Shown here piece after piece: positions 9,759-17,605 of a stretch of DNA of 37,204 bases (its first letter is position 1; every line of letters begins with the position of its first letter). The position numbers and the translations under genes were made by a program. The stretch is from an uncultured Pseudomonadales bacterium (GTDB lineage: Bacteria; Pseudomonadota; Gammaproteobacteria; Pseudomonadales; Azotimanducaceae). The stretch spans positions 1 to 37,204 of the forward strand of contig CAJJAX010000047.1 of assembly GCA_905182155.1 (NCBI GenBank), written 5' to 3'. The notes under the pieces were generated by a model that ran no database searches, was not told the origin of the DNA, and saw only the letters and a program-made list of their open reading frames with translations.

Positions 9759-9867
9759 AAACCAACGGGGCGGTTTGAAAGAAAGCGACGCGCATTGGGC
9801 CATGCGCGTGCCGGCTGAAGCGCCGGAATCATTGAAATTGATGACGCGATGAAAGGGCAACGGCCCT
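9759..9867. other. Array of four hairpins between glpK and thiolase
   Basis: Perfect inverted repeats follow one another: AAACC/GGTTT (9759-9776), ACGCGCAT/ATGCGCGT (9788-9809, 8-bp stem, 6-base loop), CCGGC/GCCGG (9811-9826) and AGGGC/GCCCT (9854-9867, 4-base loop). They sit between the two divergent promoter candidates and are not followed by T-runs, so they do not look like terminators. Possible small RNA, operator cluster or REP-like element. I see no gene in 9668-9940. Confidence 0.45.
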
Positions 9868-9870
9868 AGG

Positions 9871-9900
9871 TTGTCTAAACCGTTGGATTCAGGGCACAAT
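9871..9900 (+). promoter_or_regulatory. Promoter candidate for the thiolase gene
   Basis: TTGTCT (9871-9876) and CACAAT (9895-9900) are 18 bases apart, about 40 bases before the ATG. A GGAGA Shine-Dalgarno is at 9930-9934, six bases before the start. Confidence 0.35.
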
Positions 9901-9940
9901 GAACGTCCTTTTTAGCAGCATAAATTAATGGAGATGCCTT

Positions 9941-11133
9941 ATGCGTGACGTAGTAATCGTGGATAGTGTTCGCACCGGCCTTGCAAAGTCCTTTCGTGGC
10001 ACATTTAATCTGACCCGACCCGACGACATGGTTGCGCATTGTATCGATGCATTGCTTGAAAGAAACCCCAAGCTAGATCCAGCAGAAGTTGAAGATGTAA
10101 TTGTTGGTAGTGCAAGCCAAACTGGCGAGCAAGGCGGAAACCTTGCCCGACTAGCTGTTATCTTGTCTAACCTACCCATCACAACAGCGGGTTCAACAAT
10201 TTCTCGCGCATGTTCTTCAGGTCTTAACTCTATCGCTATGGCTGCTAACCAAGTAGCTAGTGGTTGTTCAGAAGTCATGATCGCTGGTGGTGTTGAATCT
10301 ATTTCTTCAGGTACTCGTCAGACGCCTGGAAAATCTGCAAAACACCCTTTCATCGAAGAAAAGTCGCCTGCTATCTTTATGGCAATGGGCAACACGGCTG
10401 AAGTTGTTGCACGTCGTTACGGTGTAACTCGCCAAGCACAGGATGAGTTTTCACTGATGTCTCAGATCCGAACAGCGGCTGCTCAAGAAGCAGGTTTGTT
10501 TGACGATGAAATCGTTCCAATGAAAACTAAGTACCAGAAAATCATCAACAAAGAGACCAAAGAAACTGAAGTCGTCGATGGCGTTTGTGATCAGAGACGA
10601 ATGTAACCGTCCTTCAACAACACTTGAAGGCCTTGCTTCAGCTACCGACCTGTTTTCGAAGAAGACGGAACAGTGACTGCAGGTAACGCGTCTCAACTTT
10701 CTGACGGTGCGTCTATGACTTTGGTCATGAGTGCTGAGCGCGCTGAGCAGCTCGGTCTTGAGCCATTGGCTTACTTCCGCGGCTGGACAGTTGCAGGTTG
10801 CGAACCTGATGAGATGGGCATCGGTCCGTATCTGCGGCTATCCCACAGCTTCTTAAAGCTAAGGGTTTGACAATGAATGACATCGACCTTGTAGAACTTA
10901 ACGAAGCATTTGCTTCACAGTGCCTGTACAGCCGAGACAAGCTAGAAATCGATCCAGAGATCTACAATGTTAACGGTGGTTCAATCTCAATCGGTCATCC
11001 CTTCGGCATGACGGGTTCACGTCTAACAGGTCACATCCTTCGTGAACTGAAGCGTCGCGAGAAGAAATTCGGCGTTGTTAGTATGTGTATCGGTGGTGGT
11101 ATGGGCGCAGCGGGTCTGTTCGAAGCTTGCTAA
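9941..11133 (+). pseudogene. Acetyl-CoA C-acyltransferase (thiolase), three frameshifts as read
   Basis: Thiolase that condenses or cleaves acyl-CoA. The nucleophilic Cys is in SRACSSGLNSIAMAA, the catalytic His residues are in NEAFASQ and NGGSISIGHPFGMTGSR, and the second Cys is in CIGGGMGAAG. Frame changes occur near 10590-10596, 10636-10646 and 10828-10832; correcting them gives 397 aa, the family length. Codon use (GGT, GCT, GTT, ACT, CTT endings) and GC of 35-48% in counted lines differ from the surrounding ~55-60%. That fits either strong expression bias or a segment from another strain. Probably beta-oxidation together with the neighbouring acyl-CoA dehydrogenase. A strong terminator follows. 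Confidence 0.88.
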
Positions 11134-11172
11134 TGTCCGAGTAATGCGCCCTGTGTAAACGGGCCATCAATC

Positions 11173-11204
11173 ATAAAAAAGGAGCGCTTGAGCTCCTTTT
11201 TTAT
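11173..11204. terminator. Rho-independent terminator after the thiolase
   Basis: A perfect 13-bp stem, ATAAAAAAGGAGC with GCTCCTTTTTTAT, around a six-base loop (11186-11191). T6 on the + strand ends transcription of the thiolase. The A6/T6 symmetry means it should also work on the minus strand for the converging hydrolase. Confidence 0.93.
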
Positions 11205-11256
11205 GGGCGACGGTTAGGCTGATCAGCCAACCCATCGGTTTGCGAGCGGCCGGCGA

Positions 11257-11314
11257 GGCTTTCTTTGCCGGGCCTTGCTTGGCAGGCTTTTACTTGGTCG
11301 GCTTTTACTTGGTG
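11257..11314. repeat. 15-bp imperfect tandem repeat
   Basis: Two nearly identical 15-mers, GGCTTTTACTTGGTC (11285-11299) and GGCTTTTACTTGGTG (11300-11314), are preceded by two more degenerate copies (11257-11271 and 11272-11284). The array ends six bases from the stop codon of the minus-strand hydrolase. Confidence 0.75.
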
Positions 11315-11319
11315 AGCCT

Positions 11320-12176
11320 CTAAAAGTGTAATAACTCAGCCTTGAGCTGAGCAATAAAATCCAGGGGTTGATCTAAAAACAAATGATGCTGCGCATCTTT
11401 TAAGACCTCAACCCTCAAACTCGGGTTCAGCGATTGCATATGCTCGGCACTTTTGACCGAAAATGACGCTGAATGCTCGCCATAAATCAACGACACCGGA
11501 CACTGCAGGCCCACAAAATCGGCCTCAAAGTTGCCCGTTGCCCTCATTCGGCTATTCAGCTCATCATCAAATTTCCACACAAAACCGTCATCGATCGCAT
11601 CAATAGATTGCCGCGCGATGTGATTCACCAGAAACTCATGCTCACAGGTTTGCGGCGGTTGTAGACGAAACCGCGAGCGGGCAACCTCTAGGTCCGGATA
11701 AACCTTGGGTTTTGTCCAACGCTCTGGGCCTTTGGGGCTTTCATCATCGGGATGCTTCACCCCAGAGTCGAGCAAGATCAAGCCTTTGAACGGTCCTTAA
11801 ACCGTGCGAGTGCCCGAATCGCCATCAATCCACCAAAACTATGGGCAACAACAACCGTGTTGGCGCTTAACCCTGCGGCATCCGCCACTTGGCAAAGCTC
11901 TTCAGCGTACAAATCAGCCGAGTATTCATCTCGATGATCGCTATCACCCATACCGCTGAGGTCTGGCGCAACCACGTGATAATTGCTCGAGAAACTTGGC
12001 GCAATAAAATCCCACCAATGCGCATGCGCATTGTGCCCGTGAACGAGCATCAGGCCCGGCGCATCAGCCTGCCCCCATTGCAGGTAATGCAACTCGACCT
12101 CGTTAACGCTGACATAGCCGTCTTCTGGGGCTTGATCGATTGCGTCCCAAAACCAAGCGGGTGCATCTGCCATCAC
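11320..12176 (-). CDS. Alpha/beta hydrolase (one frameshift as read)
   Basis: Alpha/beta-hydrolase-fold protein of about 285 aa after restoring one base near 11785-11795. It has the oxyanion segment [13 protein letters not shown], the nucleophile elbow VVAHSFGG, an acid region around [10 protein letters not shown] and a catalytic His in DAQHHLF. Substrate unknown; neighbours (acyl-CoA dehydrogenase upstream, thiolase convergent) suggest an ester or acyl substrate in lipid breakdown. Start MMADAPAW at 12176, or the second Met at 12173. It begins 21 bases after the acyl-CoA dehydrogenase stop, so they are probably one operon. All triad regions survive, so I take the shift as a sequence error. 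Confidence 0.82.
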
Positions 12177-12197
12177 GGTCTCCTTGGCGCGCGGCGT

Positions 12198-13330
12198 CTA
12201 CAGCGACGCGTAGCGCTTCAAATGAAAGTCGGTATTGCCGTAGAGCGTTTCTATGGCCGTTAGTCGCTTGAAATAGTGGCCGACGTTCAACTCGTCGGTC
12301 ATCCCCATCCCGCCGTGCAGTTGCAGCGCGCCTTGACTGGCCAGCGTCGGTGCCGCCCTGATCGACCCGATACCTGGATGCCGATATCAGTCGCTGGCTA
12401 TGCGCGCTGTTGTTGGCCAGTGCGTCGGTGGTTGCGCCAAGTAGCGAGCGCGCAAGCTCGAGCGCAATGTACATGTCGACCATGCGGTGCTGGAGCGCTT
12501 GAAAGCTGCCGATCGGTTGGCCGAACTGGCGGCGTTGCTGGCAGTATTCAACCGTCCTCGTCCGCGCTCGTTGCAACCGCCTCGGCCGCCGCGCCCATCA
12601 TGCCTTGATCGAGGCCGTACTGCAGCAATGCCAGCCCGTCATCAACGTCACCCAAAACCGCATCCTTGCCAACCGACACATGGGTTTAACGTGATCTCGG
12701 AGGCTCTAAAGCCATCGATCGTTGGATAATCGCGACGACTCACCCCATCGGCATTGGCATCGATCACGAATAGGGTTATCCCGGCGGCGTCCGTCTGGCC
12801 GCCCGATGTGCGTGCCGGCACAATCAAGCAGTCTGCGAAAGGTCCGCCCAGAACCACCCCTTTGAAGCCATTGATTTCGTAACCACCCGCATTGGATGTG
12901 GCCGTGGTTTTAACATCATGTACATTGAACCGCGCTTGGGGCTCGATATAGGCAACCGCTGGCAACGATGTGCCGGCAATCAAAGGCTCTAGCAAGGCCT
13001 GCTTTTTGCTCGGGACGTGCCGCCCTTGGCGATGATCATGCCGGCCTGTAAAACCGCTGAGATATAAGGTTCAACCACCCAAACCTTTGCCCAAAAGCTT
13101 CGAGCAGGATCATGGTTTCAACCGCTGTTCCCCCAAAACCGCCATCTTCCTCCGAAAACGGTAAGCCCAACCAGCCCATCTCCGCAAATTGCGCCCAAAG
13201 CGCTCGGCTAAACCCTTCATCACCCTCGGTGATTTTTTGGCGGGCGTCGATCGAAACCATAATTATTTTGAATAAAGCGCTGTACGCTGTCCTCGAGCAT
13301 ATTTTGCTCATCGGAAAAAGAAAAATCCAT
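12198..13330 (-). pseudogene. Acyl-CoA dehydrogenase, about six frameshifts
   Basis: The pieces, read in order, give an acyl-CoA dehydrogenase: MDFSFSDEQNMLEDSVQRFI, then [73 protein letters not shown] and [22 protein letters not shown], ending KRYASL. Frame changes fall near 13245, 13082, 13005, 12676, 12550-12575 and 12368. Net correction gives about 376 aa, normal for this FAD enzyme of acyl-CoA alpha,beta-desaturation. The usual catalytic Glu position could not be checked with confidence. Six lesions in 1.1 kb is the highest density in the window: either very poor local sequence or a true pseudogene. Confidence 0.8.
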
Positions 13331-13462
13331 GTTGCTCTCCATTTTGATTCGCGCCGAAAAAAACCAGCTTGGTCGAAGACTTTGCACGAACTCCGTATTA
13401 TCGCTTGTGAACACGGAAATCATCAAGGTACGATGACATCTATTCACCAATAGGGAAAATCT

Positions 13463-13700
13463 ATGGATCAGCCCGTTGTTGCACAAAATGCGCCCTACCC
13501 CATCGAAGTAGAAGCCGGTAAGTCCTATTTCTGGTGTGCTTGCGGTAAAAGCGCGAAACAACCTTTTTGTGATGGCTCACATCAGGACACCAGCATTTTG
13601 CCCGAGAAATATACGGCGGCAGAAAGCAAGAAAGTTTATTTCTGCGGCTGCAAGAGAAACGGCCAACACCCCGTTATGTGACGGTAGTCATAACGCCTAG
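13463..13700 (+). CDS. Twin CDGSH iron-sulphur protein (one frameshift as read)
   Basis: Small protein with two CDGSH [2Fe-2S] motifs: C-x-C followed by KQPFCDGSH, then a second C-x-C followed by TPLCDGSH. As read the frame breaks after FCGCKR at the AAA run 13657-13659, so only the first motif is whole. Removing one A restores the second motif and a TAG at 13698-13700, giving 78 aa. The N-terminus contains PIEVEAGKSYFWCACG, typical of the short bacterial CDGSH group of unknown redox role. AGGGAAAA lies just before the ATG at 13463. It is monocistronic and converges on the histidine kinase gene. Confidence 0.9.
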
Positions 13701-13724
13701 CTTAACCTGCTCGGCCTTTCGGGC

Positions 13725-15099
13725 TTATAGTTTCAGCAACAGCTCAAAACACGCGCCGCCAAGGTGCTGACTGCGGCGAATCGATAACCCGCCTTCGTAG
13801 CGGCTGGCGATTTCACTCACGACCGCTAGCCCAATGCCTTGGCCGGGGGCCCGAGTATCGAGCCGACCGCCGCGTTGCAGCGCTCGCTGATGGGCCGTGT
13901 CCGCAATGCCTGGGCCATCATCCTCAATCCGAAGCAAGACCCCTTGCTCGGTTTTTAATACCGTAATTTGAATCGAGGCCACACAATACTTATAGGCATT
14001 GTCGATCAGGTTACCCCAGGCTTCTTGGATATCCCGCTCGCTGGCTCGACAGTCAAAGTTCTCGCCGTGCAGCACGGCCGCCACCGGCTTATCCCGATAG
14101 ACTTTCTGCATGGCGCGATTCAAACGATCCAGTAAATCTCTCGCTTGCAGTTGACCTTTCGCCTGATGCGAACTCGCAATCACCGCCCCGCTCTAGCTGA
14201 TAAGCGATCAATTGATCCATCTGAGTAATCTGGGCTTCAATCTCCTCATTCTGTCCCCTGGCGCCGGCGGTGGTTTGGGTCAGGGTTAACGCATTGCGGA
14301 TAATCGACAAGGGGGGTTTTTAAACTATGGGCCAAATTGGCCAAGGGTCGTCCGGTACCGTTCAGATTGCTTTCGCTCATGATCGACCAATCGGCTCAAG
14401 GTCTGGGCGAGCGGCGCCAGCTCCTGAACATAGGGCCCGGATAGCGCCCGTTGATCGCCCTGGGTCATGGCTTCAATATCCCGGGGTAAAGGTTGAAATC
14501 GGTTTTAAACCCCAACGCATCACGGCAAACTGCAAACCCATCAGCAGGCCAATAATACCAACGAGCCAACCCCAGAGCCGCGCCCGGAAACCTTCGACTT
14601 CCGCGTCGAGCAAGGTGGTTTGCTCCATCACGACATAATCATAAAGACCAGCATGCTGCTCACCCAGCCATTGCACTCGGTAAGCCAAATACCGCATGGC
14701 CCCAAGCCCATCTGGAACAAGCCCGACTCGAGCGACTCCGGTTGCGAGGTTCTCGCCGAGGGCCGTTATCAATTCGGGCGCCAAGACTTGGTCCATTGCA
14801 GACTGACTTCGCCACACCACTTGTGCCTGGTCATCCATCACGAAGCCAAAGTGACCCGATCCGAGCTGATTCAATAACGGGTCGGTTAAGGCGGGGGGCA
14901 ATTGCAGGGTGACGCCGTTATCTTCCGTGACCGACAATAGGCCATACACTTGTTGCAACAGCCGGCCATTGAGCGCGGCAATCGCACTACTGCTGAAGGC
15001 ATTTTCAAGAACCAGGCCCATGGTGCCCAGAAAGGCAATCAACAGAACCGATGCCGAGATCATCAACCGGCCGCGTAAGGACCCCAATAACCCCTTCAA
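13725..15099 (-). pseudogene. phoQ: PhoQ-like sensor histidine kinase, four frameshifts as read
   Basis: Membrane sensor kinase paired with the response regulator just upstream (ATGA overlap at 15096-15099). It has two membrane segments (about residues 11-33 and 175-200) around a periplasmic sensor region. Frame changes fall at 14496-14498, 14341-14342, 14311-14316 (six G where five are expected) and 14186-14189, each fitting one extra base in a homopolymer. The repaired gene is 456 aa and reads through the H-box NLAHSLKTPLSIIRNAL, the N-box NLIDNAYKY, DDGPGI and GQGIGLAVV. PhoQ likeness comes from the sensor architecture and operon, so the stimulus is not shown. Confidence 0.86.
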
Positions 15100-15782
15100 C
15101 TCGCGCTCTGTTGAATGAGCCGGTAGCCCTGACCCCGGTGAGTTTCGATGCGCAATTCAGCCGTTACGGCTGCTAATTTCCGCCGGAGTCGGCCCACAAA
15201 GACCTCGATCACGTTACTGTCTCGGTCCAAATCTTCTTGGTAAAGATGATCCGACAGTTCACTTTTGGAGACGATTTGTCCAGGCCGTCTCAGCAACAAA
15301 TGCAACAGGCCATATTCATAGGCCGTCAGCGTCAGGGCTTGCCCCGTTACCAACACTGATTTTGCCTTTACATCCATGCTTAACGGCCCCAGTGATAAAG
15401 TCGTCTGGAGCGCGCCGCCTGCACGTCGTGATAATGCTCCAAGGCGCGCCACCAACTCTTCGATATGAAAGGGTTTCACTAGGTAATCATCCGCGCCGGC
15501 CTCGAGACCCTGAACTTTGTCGTGCCAGTCAGCCCGGGCGGTTAAAATCAAAATTGGTTGATCTAAACCAGCTGACCGCAGCGCCTTCACCACGTCAAGG
15601 CCTGGCAGCTTAGGCAGTCCCAGGTCGATCACCGCAAGGTCAAAGGCTTGATTCAAGCCAAAGTCGAGGGCTGCGGCGCCATCCCCAAAGCTTTCAACAA
15701 CAAACTGACGCGTCGTTAACAGATCAATAAGTTGCCCTCGAAGCACCTCATCGTCTTCCGCCAATAGCACCCGTTGCACCAT
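15096..15782 (-). CDS. phoP: OmpR/PhoP-family response regulator
   Basis: 228-residue transcription factor: receiver domain (1-~115) with acidic pocket AEDDE, phospho-acceptor Asp in VIDLGLPKLPG and the conserved Lys in YLVKPF, followed by a winged-helix DNA-binding domain ending GRLRRKL and RGQGYRL. It pairs with the downstream kinase by a 4-base overlap. AGGAG (15789-15793, minus strand) precedes the ATG by six bases and overlaps the end of the PepSY gene. The PhoP name is by similarity of the receiver motif and partnership with a PepSY protein. Confidence 0.92.
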   Translation of the reverse strand: MVQRVLLAEDDEVLRGQLIDLLTTRQFVVESFGDGAAALDFGLNQAFDLAVIDLGLPKLPGLDVVKALRSAGLDQPILILTARADWHDKVQGLEAGADDYLVKPFHIEELVARLGALSRRAGGALQTTLSLGPLSMDVKAKSVLVTGQALTLTAYEYGLLHLLLRRPGQIVSKSELSDHLYQEDLDRDSNVIEVFVGRLRRKLAAVTAELRIETHRGQGYRLIQQSAS

Positions 15783-15791
15783 AGCGGTCTC

Positions 15792-16136
15792 CTATTCGGT
15801 TAAGGCGCCCGATTCCGCGTCGACATTCACAAACTTGACCACGCCATCTTCCGACAAGGTCTTGACCCGATAGACCATTTTATTGCTGTGCTGCATCATT
15901 TTAATGCCGAGAATTCGTCGATCCTGAAAGCGCTCTTTCACCCGACGCGCCGCAGATTGATTATCGATTGCCGGGCCGCGGTTTCGAGCCCCTGGATTGT
16001 AGGCGTTCAGAACCGGCAAACCATTCGCCGGCTCACCCCGCGGGCGAGGTCGCTCTCCCGGGTTCGGCGCAGCACTCAGCCCCAGACTCGCCAGCAACAG
16101 AGCAACCATCACAACCCACTTAATCAATCTTTCCAA
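15792..16136 (-). CDS. Small secreted PepSY-domain protein
   Basis: 114 residues: signal peptide (about 1-22, ending GLSAAP), a proline/arginine-rich linker, then a PepSY-like region from about residue 60 (SAARRVKERFQDRRILGIK ... YRVKTLSEDGVVKFVNVDAESGAL). PepSY proteins of this size commonly precede PhoP/PhoQ-type pairs and may modulate the sensor in the periplasm; that role is inference. The start is TTG at 16136 with AAAGGA about eight bases upstream. It ends nine bases before the response regulator. Confidence 0.85.
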   Translation of the reverse strand: MERLIKWVVMVALLLASLGLSAAPNPGERPRPRGEPANGLPVLNAYNPGARNRGPAIDNQSAARRVKERFQDRRILGIKMMQHSNKMVYRVKTLSEDGVVKFVNVDAESGALTE

Positions 16137-16166
16137 AATTCAATCCTTTGCCGGCGTCGTTCAAGC

Positions 16167-16670
16167 TTACCCTACCGGCGTGTGCGAGACCCTCAACTGC
16201 ACCTGCGCGCCAGGATTTGAACCCATGCGAACGTTGTAAACCTGCCCATTATACTCATAGGCGACATCGTATCCGAGCAACCGCTCCTCAACCCGAGTGG
16301 TCTGACGGGTCTCACAAACTTCCCGATCCTCATAGCGCCTCTGGTCGTGGCGATTTTTTGCCATCGCATTGCCCAGGGTTGCACCCAAGATGGAGCCGAC
16401 CAGGGCGCCCACCTGCTTATTGCGCTTTTTATGTCCGACCGCATTGCCAATCGCACCGCCCACCACGCCACCGACAACCAAACCCACCCCATGATCCCGG
16501 TTTCGACGGACCGCAACCCGCTCAACCCAACAGGCCTGGGATGGCGATTGGACAGAAACCTGCTCGAACACCGGCATCGCGCTCAGTACGACCGCTTCCT
16601 CATAAACCACCGAACTCGCAAGCGCCATTGGGGCGAGACTGGATAACAAAAACATCGTTGCGATTTTCAT
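16167..16670 (-). CDS. Glycine-zipper (2TM) envelope protein
   Basis: 167 residues: signal peptide (1-~19), then a glycine-rich hydrophobic hairpin around residues 65-105 with repeated G-x-x-x-G spacing (GLVVGGVVGGAIGNAVGHK and VGALVGSILGATLGNAM), and a C-terminal strand region YDVAYEYNGQVYNVRM. This is the glycine zipper 2TM family of outer-membrane or periplasmic proteins of unknown function. AGGAGG at 16678-16683 (minus strand), seven bases before the ATG, is the best Shine-Dalgarno of this cluster. It lies 30 bases upstream of the PepSY gene and may share its transcript. Confidence 0.87.
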   Translation of the reverse strand: MKIATMFLLSSLAPMALASSVVYEEAVVLSAMPVFEQVSVQSPSQACWVERVAVRRNRDHGVGLVVGGVVGGAIGNAVGHKKRNKQVGALVGSILGATLGNAMAKNRHDQRRYEDREVCETRQTTRVEERLLGYDVAYEYNGQVYNVRMGSNPGAQVQLRVSHTPVG

Positions 16671-16700
16671 AGTACGTCCTCCTGTTAGACTGCAAGGACT

Positions 16701-17570
16701 TTAAGACGATGTAGATGAACTCAAGCTGAATTCAAGGTCACCCTGAATCTTGGCGATCGAGTGATCCGGCGCTAACGTGATGACGAGATCCGCGCGACCT
16801 GGTGCCTCCGCCATCATCCACTGGGTAATGCGTTGATAATAGCCAATAAAAGCCTGGATCTCTGCCCGGGTCATCGCCTTCGGCCCATGATTAAAACGCG
16901 CTTCTTGCTCTGCCCGCCAATCTAAAATGGCTTCAAAATCTGGCGCCTTGAAATAAACCCAATAATCCACGTTAAAGAGCTTTCGGTAAGAATCCTCGGC
17001 AAGGTATTGGTTAACCCGCTGCCGCCAAAGACCCTGTGGATCCTGCTCGGCTTCTAAGGCATTAACCGGGGTCGCCAAGCGGGCAATCGGCTCGGGTATT
17101 GCCCCCAAACACCAGCCTTCAAGCAAGACCTGCTCGGTGCCGGCGGGAATCCCCATCATGCCAGTGCGATCATCCAGGCCTTTATCAAACACGGGCACCT
17201 GCGCTGCCTCCCCAGCACACAAGGCCAATCTTGCTTGCTGCATGAGATCAATGTCATGGGTGCCTGGCACGCCGCGCACTTCAAACATCGGGTGCTCGGT
17301 CATCATTTGCGTTCTTGCCGAGCGGGTCTTATAAAAATCATCGAGCGATAAGCTTGCGACCGTTACACCCTCGGCCTGCTCAAGAACAGCTTTCAGGATC
17401 TGAACCAAGGTCGACTTACCGCTGCCTTGGCTGCCAGAGAAACCAATGGTCTTGTATTGCCCAAGCGTAACCTTGGCCACCAACGCAAGCAGCATTTGAC
17501 GGTAGGCCGGATCCTTGATCTGGGCCTGCTTCAGTTGTTCGGCGATGACGGTATCAATTGTTGGCTTCAT
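16701..17570 (-). CDS. P-loop kinase, D-glycerate 3-kinase/YggC type
   Basis: 289-residue P-loop kinase with Walker A GFSGSQGSGKST near residues 44-55, LSLDDFYKTR, the substrate motif HPMFEVRGVPGTHDIDL, and EGWCLG. These are features of the glycerate kinase (GLYK)/YggC family related to uridine and pantothenate kinases. Substrate D-glycerate is by family only. I chose the ATG at 17570, with GGAGA eleven bases upstream, over an in-frame TTG at 17603. It starts 35 bases after dinG ends, so the two are probably co-transcribed. Confidence 0.85.
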   Translation of the reverse strand: MKPTIDTVIAEQLKQAQIKDPAYRQMLLALVAKVTLGQYKTIGFSGSQGSGKSTLVQILKAVLEQAEGVTVASLSLDDFYKTRSARTQMMTEHPMFEVRGVPGTHDIDLMQQARLALCAGEAAQVPVFDKGLDDRTGMMGIPAGTEQVLLEGWCLGAIPEPIARLATPVNALEAEQDPQGLWRQRVNQYLAEDSYRKLFNVDYWVYFKAPDFEAILDWRAEQEARFNHGPKAMTRAEIQAFIGYYQRITQWMMAEAPGRADLVITLAPDHSIAKIQGDLEFSLSSSTSS

Positions 17571-17605
17571 AACGTTTGTTGTCTCCAAGCGGCTTCCTGC
17601 CAAGC

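Noticed and set aside
9811-9826. Hairpin as a terminator for glpK or the thiolase
   Set aside because: Both genes point away from this site and there is no T-run.
13700-13724. Terminator between the CDGSH gene and the kinase gene
   Set aside because: Only a five-base stem with a G-T pair and no T-run; too weak to call.
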